Below, one piece after another: positions 1 through 6,300 of a stretch of DNA of 6,448 nt. Below the pieces are notes generated by a model. The model ran no database searches. It was given only the letters and a program-made list of their open reading frames with translations, and had not been told where the DNA came from. Positions within the stretch are counted from its first letter, which is position 1, and every line of letters begins with the position of its first letter. The position numbers were made by a program, and so were the translations under genes. The DNA is from Gammaproteobacteria bacterium (GTDB lineage: Bacteria > Pseudomonadota > Gammaproteobacteria > SZUA-229). Where the stretch lies: NCBI GenBank assembly GCA_029287815.1, contig JARFQK010000015.1, forward strand, positions 1 through 6,448, given 5' to 3'.

Positions 1-171
1 CTTCTCCTCCGGGGCATTGTCAATCTGGTCAAACGCCTTGATTTCACCACCCTGCGCTTCCGCCATCACCTTCGTCAGCGCCGCCGTCAGCGTCGTCTTG
101 CCATGGTCAACGTGACCGATCGTGCCCACGTTTACGTGGGGCTTCGTTCTCTCAAATTTTTCCTTGGACAC
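1..171 (-). CDS. tuf: Elongation factor Tu, N-terminal fragment (3' part outside window)
   Basis: EF-Tu is the GTPase that carries aminoacyl-tRNA to the ribosomal A site in the cytoplasm. Only the first 57 codons are present; the frame runs off the left edge without a stop. The N-terminus reads (V/M)SKEKFERTKPHVNVGTIG, which is the standard EF-Tu start. The P-loop (G1) GHVDHGKT lies at residues 19-26, and the segment before switch I (AFDQIDNAPEEK) is also typical. The start is GTG at 169-171. It is chosen because SKEKFERTKPH is the conserved EF-Tu N-terminus and because a GAGGT ribosome-binding site lies 9 nt upstream. The gene is 32 bp downstream of fusA on the same strand, so it is the last visible gene of the str operon. 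Gammaproteobacteria often carry two tuf copies; this would be the str-linked one (tufA-type), but the second copy cannot be seen here. Confidence 0.97.
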   Translation of the reverse strand, partial: MSKEKFERTKPHVNVGTIGHVDHGKTTLTAALTKVMAEAQGGEIKAFDQIDNAPEEK

Positions 172-180
172 TTGTTGCTT

Positions 181-185
181 ACCTC
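181..185 (-). promoter_or_regulatory. Ribosome-binding site of tuf
   Basis: The minus strand reads GAGGT, followed by a 9-nt spacer and then GTG. It is the only good Shine-Dalgarno match in the fusA–tuf gap and supports the GTG start of tuf. No terminator-like hairpin is visible in this 32-bp gap, which fits co-transcription with fusA. Confidence 0.8.
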
Positions 186-203
186 GTAAAACGTGTTGTT
201 CTG

Positions 204-2303
204 TTAAGCCGCAGACTTGCTGTTGATCACGGCATCTGCGATGTTTTGCGGCGCTTCCGCATATTTTTCGAATTCCATCGAATAGGTCGCACGCCCCTGG
301 GTTGCTGAACGCAGCGCGGTCGCGTAACCAAACATTTCTGACAGCGGAACTTCCGCTCGGATGATCTTTCCGGTGGGCGAGTCTTCCATGCCGCCGACGA
401 TGCCGCGACGCCGGTTCAGATCACCCATGACATCACCCATGTACTCCTCGGGCGTGACCACTTCGACTTTCATGATCGGCTCGAGCAAGGCGGGTTTTGC
501 TCTTAGCGCACCCTCTCTGAAACCCATCGAACCCGCGATCTTGAACGCCATTTCGCTCGAATCCACATCATGATAGGAACCGTCGTAAAGCGTTACCTTG
601 ACGTCCTCGATGGGATACCCGGCGAGCACACCATTTTTCATTTGTTCCTGGACGCCTTTGTCGACGGCTGGGATATATTCTTTGGGCACCACGCCGCCGG
701 CGATCTCGTTGACGAATTCGTAACCCTGGCCGGGCGGTTGCGGTTCGATCCGCAAATACACGTGACCATACTGGCCTCGACCACCGGTCTGACGTGCGAA
801 CTTGGATTCCTGCTCCACCGACTTACGCAAGGACTCACGGTAGGCCACCTGTGGATTGCCAACGTTGGCTTCGACGCTGAATTCACGCCGCAAGCGATCG
901 ACGATGATTTCCAGATGCAGCTCACCCATACCCGAAATGATCGTCTGACCAGACTCCTCGTCGGTCCTGACCTGAAAGGATGGATCCTCCTGCGCAAGCT
1001 TACCCAGCGCGATACCCATCTTTTCCTGGTCGGCTTTGGTCTTCGGTTCGACCGCTACTGAGATAACCGGGTCTGGAAAGTCCATGCGCTCGAGCGTGAT
1101 CAGGTGGTTCGGATCACACAGCGTATCACCGGTGGTGACGTCCTTCAGACCAATCGCGGCCGCGATGTCACCCGCGCGCACTTCCTTGATCTCTTCTCGA
1201 CTGTTCGAATGCATCTGCACGATACGGCCAATACGCTCTTTCTTGCCCTTCACCGTGTTGTAGACGGTATCACCCGAGTTCAGCACACCGGAATAGACGC
1301 GGAAAAACGTCAGGTTGCCGACAAACGGATCGGTCGCAATCTTGAACCCCAGTGCTGCAAACGCCGCGTCGTCCGAGGGCGGGCGGCTCGTCTTCGAACC
1401 ATCCTGAAGTTCACCCTGAATCGGTGGCACATCGATCGGTGACGGCATATAGTCGATGACGGCATCTAGGACGGCCTGCACACCTTTGTTCTTGAATGCA
1501 CTGCCACAGAATGCCGGCACAATTTCGTTGGCCAAGGTGCGTGCGCGAACACCCTCCCTGATCTCCTCAGCGCTCAAATCGCCCTGTTCGAGATACTTGT
1601 CCATCAAAGCTTCACTGGCTTCAGCGGCCGTTTCGACCATCTGCTCGCGCATCGTATTGCACTGATCGACCAAATCGGCAGGAATATCTCGCTCCTCGAA
1701 GCTCGCGCCCATGTCATTTGGATTCCAGTGGATCGCTTGCATGCGAATCAGGTCGACCACACCTTCGAATTTTTCTTCGGCACCTATCGGAACCTGCATC
1801 GGTAATGGCTTCGCCCCCAGACGCGCCTTGATCTGCTCAATAACGCGCATGAAATTTGCGCCAGCACGATCCATCTTGTTGACGAACGCGATGCGCGGAA
1901 CGTGATACTTGTTGGCCTGGCGCCATACCGTCTCGGATTGAGGCTCGACGCCACCGACCGCACAGAACACTGCGACGGCACCGTCGAGCACGCGTAACGA
2001 GCGCTCCACCTCAATCGTGAAATCAACATGGCCGGGCGTATCGATGATGTTGATCCGGTGCTCTGAGTACTGCTGCTCCATGCCTCTCCAGAAGCAAGTG
2101 GTCGCTGCCGAGGTGATCGTAATGCCGCGCTCCTGCTCCTGTTCCATCCAGTCCATGGTGGCCGCACCATCGTGCACTTCACCGATTTTGTGGGATATGC
2201 CGGTATAGAACAGCACCCGCTCGGTCGTTGTGGTCTTACCCGCATCGATGTGCGCCATGATACCGATGTTACGATAGCGCTCTATGGGTGTCTTGCGTGC
2301 CAC
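204..2303 (-). CDS. fusA: Elongation factor G
   Basis: EF-G is the ribosomal translocase. It hydrolyses GTP to move tRNAs and mRNA after peptide-bond formation, and works with RRF in ribosome recycling. The protein is 699 aa, close to the 704 aa of E. coli. All G motifs are visible: G1 AHIDAGKT (17-24), G2 RGITI (59-63), G3 DTPGH (88-92), G4 NKMD (142-145) and G5 GSAFKN (267-272). Domain II begins around residue 315, and domain III contains GMGELHLE (458-465). Domain IV contains RGQYGHVY (509-516) and the tip motif SYHDVDSSE, with His578 at the position that enters the decoding centre. Domain V lies around 605-680 and contains the conserved MGDLNRRRG. The start is GTG at 2301-2303; MARKTPIERYRNIGI matches the family N-terminus and the next in-frame Met is residue 16, inside the conserved beta strand, so GTG is clearly right. 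It lies 36 bp after rpsG and 32 bp before tuf. The stop is TAA. The sequence is of canonical EF-G type and shows no sign of the divergent EF-G2 paralogue. Confidence 0.99.
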   Translation of the reverse strand: MARKTPIERYRNIGIMAHIDAGKTTTTERVLFYTGISHKIGEVHDGAATMDWMEQEQERGITITSAATTCFWRGMEQQYSEHRINIIDTPGHVDFTIEVERSLRVLDGAVAVFCAVGGVEPQSETVWRQANKYHVPRIAFVNKMDRAGANFMRVIEQIKARLGAKPLPMQVPIGAEEKFEGVVDLIRMQAIHWNPNDMGASFEERDIPADLVDQCNTMREQMVETAAEASEALMDKYLEQGDLSAEEIREGVRARTLANEIVPAFCGSAFKNKGVQAVLDAVIDYMPSPIDVPPIQGELQDGSKTSRPPSDDAAFAALGFKIATDPFVGNLTFFRVYSGVLNSGDTVYNTVKGKKERIGRIVQMHSNSREEIKEVRAGDIAAAIGLKDVTTGDTLCDPNHLITLERMDFPDPVISVAVEPKTKADQEKMGIALGKLAQEDPSFQVRTDEESGQTIISGMGELHLEIIVDRLRREFSVEANVGNPQVAYRESLRKSVEQESKFARQTGGRGQYGHVYLRIEPQPPGQGYEFVNEIAGGVVPKEYIPAVDKGVQEQMKNGVLAGYPIEDVKVTLYDGSYHDVDSSEMAFKIAGSMGFREGALRAKPALLEPIMKVEVVTPEEYMGDVMGDLNRRRGIVGGMEDSPTGKIIRAEVPLSEMFGYATALRSATQGRATYSMEFEKYAEAPQNIADAVINSKSAA

Positions 2304-2310
2304 TTTCGTT

Positions 2311-2314
2311 CTCT
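2311..2314 (-). promoter_or_regulatory. Weak ribosome-binding site of fusA
   Basis: The minus strand reads AGAG, followed by 7 nt (AACGAAA) and then the GTG start. This is only a partial match to the anti-Shine-Dalgarno sequence. With a GTG start and a hairpin immediately upstream, initiation at fusA may depend partly on translation of rpsG; that is inference. Confidence 0.5.
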
Positions 2315-2316
2315 GA

Positions 2317-2338
2317 GGTCTATGCGAGTACGCAGACC
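2317..2338 (-). other. Inverted repeat (candidate hairpin) between rpsG and fusA
   Basis: In the 36-nt gap the mRNA strand can pair GGTC (2338-2335) with GACC (2320-2317), and TGCG (2334-2331) with CGCA (2326-2323). The loop is TACT and there is a 2-nt bulge (TA, 2322-2321). The stem starts 1 nt after the rpsG stop codon and ends 2 nt before the fusA ribosome-binding site. No T-run follows, so it does not look like a terminator. Pairing was read by eye; no energy was computed. Confidence 0.45.
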
Positions 2339-2339
2339 G

Positions 2340-2810
2340 CTACCACCGGAAGTGCGCAAACGCCTTGTTCGCCTCGGCCATCCGATGTGTGTCCTCGCGT
2401 TTTTTGACCGCACTGCCACGGTTCTCAGACGCATCCATCAACTCGCCAGCAAGCTTCAGCTGCATGGACTTCTCACCACGCTTGCGCGCTGCATCGATAA
2501 GCCAACGCATCGCCAACGTGGTTCGACGATCGGCGCGGACTTCGACCGGCACCTGATAGGTCGCTCCACCGACACGGCGCGATTTGACCTCCACCATCGG
2601 GCTGACGTTCTCGAGCGCCTGATCAAGGACTTCGAGTGAATCACTCTTACCACGCTGACCGATCGCATCCAGAGCATTGTACATGATCGATTCGGCGACC
2701 GATTTCTTGCCGCTTTGCATGATCATGTTGACGAATTTGGTGATCTGCGTGCTACCGAATTTGGGATCCGGCAAGATTTCGCGCTTGGGTACTTCTCTTC
2801 TTCTGGACAT
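2340..2810 (-). CDS. rpsG: 30S ribosomal protein S7
   Basis: S7 is a primary binder of the 3' major domain of 16S rRNA. It nucleates assembly of the 30S head and sits near the E-site tRNA and mRNA exit. The protein is 156 aa, the common length of bacterial S7 and the same as the short E. coli form. Diagnostic stretches are ILPDPKFGS near residue 12, the central EVKSRRVGGATYQVPVEVR (about 74-92), the ARKRGEKSM helix, and the C-terminal VKKREDTHRMAEANKAFAHFRW. The N-terminal arm is basic (SRRRE). The start is ATG at 2808-2810 and the stop is TAG. It lies only 13 nt after the rpsL stop; an AAAGG Shine-Dalgarno overlaps that stop codon, which suggests tight translational coupling. In E. coli S7 represses its own operon through a roughly 100-nt rpsL–rpsG spacer, and no such spacer exists here. 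Confidence 0.99.
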   Translation of the reverse strand: MSRRREVPKREILPDPKFGSTQITKFVNMIMQSGKKSVAESIMYNALDAIGQRGKSDSLEVLDQALENVSPMVEVKSRRVGGATYQVPVEVRADRRTTLAMRWLIDAARKRGEKSMQLKLAGELMDASENRGSAVKKREDTHRMAEANKAFAHFRW

Positions 2811-2820
2811 CGTTTTCTAA

Positions 2821-2825
2821 CCTTT
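2821..2825 (-). promoter_or_regulatory. Ribosome-binding site of rpsG, overlapping the rpsL stop codon
   Basis: The mRNA strand reads TAA-AGG, so the last bases of the rpsL stop codon form part of an AAAGG Shine-Dalgarno. It lies 10 nt upstream of the rpsG ATG. A ribosome terminating on rpsL would cover this site, consistent with coupled translation of S12 and S7. Confidence 0.65.
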
Positions 2826-3198
2826 AACCCTTCGGCCGCTTAACGCCGTACTTGGAGCGCCCCTGTTTGCGGTTGTCAACGCCCTGGGTGTCCAGTGAAC
2901 CACGCACGACGTGGTAGCGAACACCGGGCAGGTCTTTGACACGACCGCCGCGAATCAGCACAACCGAGTGCTCTTGCAGGTTGTGGCCCTCGCCACCAAT
3001 ATAACTGCTGACCTCGTAGCCGTTGGTCAGCCGCACACGCGCGACCTTTCGCATCGCCGAGTTCGGTTTCTTTGGTGTCGTGGTGTAGACACGCGTGCAT
3101 ACACCCCGTTTCTGTGGCGATGCCTCCAGTGCAGGCACATTGCTCTTGGCACGCTTGCTCTGTCGCGGTTTCCGCACCAACTGGTTGACTGTTGTCAT
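2824..3198 (-). CDS. rpsL: 30S ribosomal protein S12
   Basis: S12 lies at the decoding centre of the 30S subunit at the interface with the 50S, and controls the accuracy of tRNA selection. The protein is 124 aa, the usual length. The family signatures TTTPKKPNSAMRKVARVRL (39-57), GYEVSSYIGGEGHNLQEHS (60-78) and GGRVKDLPGVRYH (84-96) are present, with the lysine-rich C-terminus GVKRPKG. Lys43 and Lys88, the main streptomycin-resistance positions (Met counted as 1), are wild-type, so the protein predicts a streptomycin-sensitive ribosome. Asp89, the residue methylthiolated by RimO in E. coli, is conserved. The start is ATG at 3196-3198 and the stop is TAA. It is the first gene of the str operon, with a leader of about 90 nt from the predicted promoter, and it is followed 13 nt later by rpsG. 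E. coli has Leu where this protein has Met49, a conservative difference. Confidence 0.99.
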   Translation of the reverse strand: MTTVNQLVRKPRQSKRAKSNVPALEASPQKRGVCTRVYTTTPKKPNSAMRKVARVRLTNGYEVSSYIGGEGHNLQEHSVVLIRGGRVKDLPGVRYHVVRGSLDTQGVDNRKQGRSKYGVKRPKG

Positions 3199-3202
3199 AT
3201 GA

Positions 3203-3212
3203 CCTTATCTCC
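3203..3212 (-). promoter_or_regulatory. Ribosome-binding region of rpsL
   Basis: The mRNA strand carries GGAG (3212-3209), 10 nt before the ATG, and AAGG (3206-3203), 4 nt before it. Either or both can act as Shine-Dalgarno. The GGAG copy can pair with CTCC further up the leader (3240-3237). Confidence 0.6.
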
Positions 3213-3248
3213 AAACCCGACTCTAGCGGGCGTGTGGGAGTTTTCCCA
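3209..3248 (-). other. rpsL leader with two competing short hairpins
   Basis: Fold A pairs TGGGA (3248-3244) with TCCCA (3239-3235) around the loop AAAC. Fold B pairs CTCC (3240-3237) with the Shine-Dalgarno GGAG (3212-3209), and inside it CCCG (3230-3227) with CGGG (3219-3216). The two folds share bases 3235-3240, so they cannot form together. Fold B would hide the GGAG ribosome-binding site. The stems are only 4-5 bp each and were found by eye, so this is a candidate and not an established element. Confidence 0.3.
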
Positions 3249-3253
3249 TGGCT

Positions 3254-3284
3254 TAAACAAACAGCAGGCCCGATCGGGCCTGCT
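3254..3284 (-). terminator. GC-rich hairpin with T-rich tail, rpoC terminator or str attenuator
   Basis: The arms AGCAGGCCC and GGGCCTGCT (3263-3271 and 3276-3284) form a perfect 9-bp stem around the loop GATC. The whole 22 bases are a perfect palindrome. On the minus strand it is followed by GTTTGTTT, an interrupted T-run, as expected for an intrinsic terminator reading leftward. On the plus strand the stem is followed by A's, so it would not terminate rightward transcription. It lies 114 bases after the rpoC stop codon and would end rpoBC transcripts, at least in part. It is also downstream of the predicted str promoter and so falls within the first ~30-40 nt of the str mRNA. Confidence 0.7.
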
Positions 3285-3297
3285 AAAAAGAGGCGCA

Positions 3298-3326
3298 ATT
3301 CTATGCCCACCCCGTTGCGCTGTCAA
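3298..3326 (-). promoter_or_regulatory. Predicted sigma70 promoter of the str operon
   Basis: On the minus strand there is a perfect -35 TTGACA (3326-3321), a 17-bp spacer and a -10 TAGAAT (3303-3298; 5 of 6 match TATAAT). The start site would fall around 3292-3289. The sequence between -10 and start is TGCGCC, a GC-rich discriminator like those of rRNA and ribosomal-protein promoters under negative ppGpp/DksA control; that regulation is inference. No AT-rich UP element is seen, since the 72 bases between the rpoC stop and the -35 are GC-rich with no gene in them. The leader to rpsL would be about 93 nt. Confidence 0.82.
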
Positions 3327-3398
3327 GCGATCTGCGAGGCTGACGCAGCATCGGCGGAGCCGGCTCACGCGGCGGTCGGGCTCGGCCTGGCCGCAACA

Positions 3399-6300
3399 TC
3401 AGGCGTCCTGCTGCGCCTGCGTTTCCGACTGATCGCTAGTGCCCGTTGATGCATCGGCGTCGTCAGCCTGTTCTGCAGCCGCCCTTTCAGCTTCAGCCTC
3501 CGCCAACTCTGCCTCAGACCGGAAGGCTTCTTCCAGGGCCGCAGTGCGGCGGTGTCGACGCTCTTCGTGGTAAGCGAGCCCAGTACCCGCTGGAATCAAG
3601 CGACCCACGATCACGTTTTCTTTCAAACCACGGAGGCTGTCGCTGCTGCCACGAACGGCAGCTTCAGTGAGTACACGCGTGGTTTCCTGGAATGAGGCCG
3701 CCGAAATGAATGACTCGGTCACCAACGATCCTTTGGTGATGCCCAACAAGATCTGTTCGTAGATCGCCGGCACTTTACCGATGGCCTCGAGCTTCTCGTT
3801 TTCCTCAATCACACTCGAACGCTCGACGATTTCGCCCTTCAGATAGCTGGACTCCCCGCCTTCAATGATTTCGACCTTACGCAACATCTGTCGAATTACG
3901 ACTTCGATATGCTTATCGTTGATCTTCACACCCTGCAAGCGGTAAACATCCTGTATCTCCTTGACCAGGTAGTTGGCAAGCGCCTCGGTACCCAGCAGGC
4001 GCAGGATGTCGTGCGGGTTGAGCTCACCATCAGCGATGATTTCGCCCTGTTCCACATGCTCACCTTCGAACACGTTGATATGACGCCATTTCGGAATCAA
4101 GGATTCCACGGTCTCATTGTTATCCTGGGTGATGATCAGACGCTGCTTGCCCTTGGTTTCCTTACCAAAGCTGACCGTGCCGGTGGTTTCGGCCATGATC
4201 GCCGATTCTTTCGGCTTGCGCGCTTCGAACAGGTCCGCGACGCGCGGCAGACCACCGGTGATATCACGCGTTTTGCTGGACTCCTGTGGAATTCGAGCGA
4301 TCACGTCGCCAATCGCGACACCGCTGCCGTCGTTGATATTAATGATTGCGCCCGAGGGCAAGAAATACCGTGCGGGAATTTCGGTACCGGCAATACACAG
4401 ATCTTTACCGTTGTCATCGACCAGCGTGATCAACGGACGCATATCCTTGCCCGCACTAGCGCGCTGTTTCGGGTCGATCACGACCACCGATGACAAGCCG
4501 GTGATCTCGTCGGTTTCCTTCTGCACACTGACGCCTTCCGAGAAATCAGTGAACTTCACCTTGCCCGCGACCTCGGTGATGATCGGATGGGTGTGCGGGT
4601 CCCAGTTCGCGACGATCTGACCAGACTCCACCTCACCACCGTCAGCGACCGAAATCACCGCACCGTAAGGCACTTTGTAGCGTTCACGTTCACGACCATG
4701 CTCATCGATAACGCCGAGTTCACCGGAACGGGATACCGCGACCAGGTTACCGTTGCCCTGCTCAACCACTTTGATGTGATGCAGGCGCACGCTACCCTTG
4801 TTCTTGACCACGATATTGCTGGCTGATGCAGCACGGCTGGCCGCACCGCCGATATGGAAAGTACGCATGGTCAGCTGAGTACCCGGCTCGCCAATCGACT
4901 GGGCAGCGATGACGCCAATGGCCTCACCTTTGTTGACGATATGGCCCCGAGCAAGATCGCGCCCGTAGCAGCTGGCGCACACGCCGTGGGTGTTCTCACA
5001 AGTGATCACCGAACGCACCAGAATTTCGTCAACACCCAGTTTCTCGAGCTGTTCGACCCACTGTTCATCGAGGAAAGTACCCGCCGGGATTACCACCTCG
5101 TCGCTGCCAGCGCGGTAAACATCAACGGCAACCACACGGCCGAGCGCCAGTTCGTCCAACGGCATTACGACATCGCCGCCTTCGATGATTGGCTGCATCG
5201 ACAAACCGTTTTCGGTTCCGCAATCGTAATTGACGACCACGAGGTCCTGCGCAACATCGACCAGACGCCGTGTCAAATAACCTGAGTTCGCGGTTTTCAA
5301 CGCGGTGTCAGCCAGCCCCTTGCGCGCACCGTGTGTCGAGATAAAGTACTGCAACACATTCAGGCCTTCGCGGAAATTGGCTGTGATCGGCGTTTCGATA
5401 ATCGAGCCGTCCGGTTTCGCCATCAGACCGCGCATGCCGGCTAGCTGACGGATCTGCGCAGCTGAGCCTCGAGCACCGGAATCGGCCATGATAAAGATGT
5501 TGTTGAACGAGGTCTGTTTGACGGTGTTTCCATCCGCATCCTGTACATCTTCGGTCCCGAGCTTGTCCATCATCGCCTTTGCGACCGCATCATTCGCGTG
5601 CGACCAAATGTCGACAACCTTGTTGTAGCGCTCGCCGTTGGTGACCAATCCCGATGTGTACTGGTCCTGAATCTCTTTGACTTCGACTTCGGCGTTAGTC
5701 AATATCGGTTCCTTTTCTTCCGGAATCACCATATCGCTGATCGCAATCGACACGCCGGCACGGGTCGAATAACGGAATCCGGTGTACATCAGCTGGTCAG
5801 CGAAAATGACGGTTTCTTTCAGACCCACCTGGCGATAACAGGCGTTGATAAGGCTTGAGATCGCCTTCTTGTTCAAATCGCGGTTGACCAGTTCGAAAGG
5901 CAGACCCTCGGGTAATATCTCGGACAACAACGCGCGACCGACGGTGGTATCGGCGACGATGCGACGCTCGACCGGATTGCCGTCCTGATCGAACACGACT
6001 TCGCGCACCCGCGCCTTGCATTTTGCCTGCAAATGCGCAGCTCCGCTCTCGCGGGCGCGGTGCACTTCATCGATGTCGGCGAAGATCATGCCCTCACCCG
6101 GGGCATTCACTGACTCGCGCGTCATGTAATAGAGCCCGAGCACAATATCCTGGGAAGGCACAATGATGGGCTCACCCGATGCAGGTGACAGAATATTGTT
6201 GGTTGACATCATCAACGCCCGCGTTTCCAGCTGGGCCTCGATCGACAGCGGCACGTGCACAGCCATCTGGTCACCGTCGAAATCCGCATTGAATGCGGTG

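Noticed and set aside
570..1061. Plus-strand open frame of 163 codons inside fusA
   Set aside because: It is antisense to well-conserved EF-G codons, has no family resemblance and is explained by GC-biased codon use of fusA.
1784..2245. Minus-strand open frame of 153 codons inside fusA
   Set aside because: It is an alternative-frame shadow of the EF-G GTPase domain and is Arg/Ser-rich, as such shadows are.
2172..2639. Plus-strand open frame of 155 codons across the fusA start and rpsG
   Set aside because: It is antisense to two conserved genes and their gap, with no recognisable product.
3220..3225. TAGAGT as a second -10 element close to rpsL
   Set aside because: It matches the consensus at 4 of 6 positions and has no -35 at a suitable distance; the TTGACA/TAGAAT pair upstream is far better.
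3223..3249. 8-codon leader ORF (MGKLPHAR) in the rpsL leader
   Set aside because: It has no Shine-Dalgarno upstream and no run of regulatory codons; an ATG followed by a stop at this length is expected by chance.
2876..3310. Minus-strand open frame of 144 codons overlapping rpsL in another frame
   Set aside because: It is a frame shadow of S12; its upstream part only reads through the leader and hairpin.
3357..3366. 10-bp palindrome GAGCCGGCTC between rpoC and the promoter
   Set aside because: It is short with no loop and no T-run. It is likely chance in a GC-rich stretch and not a terminator.
2911..3432. Plus-strand open frame of 173 codons across rpsL, the intergenic region and the rpoC end
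   Set aside because: Most of it is antisense to rpsL, and the rest crosses the hairpin and promoter. The protein is low-complexity and unrecognised.
3909..4493. Plus-strand open frame of 194 codons inside rpoC
   Set aside because: It is antisense to conserved beta' sequence, with no independent sign of coding.
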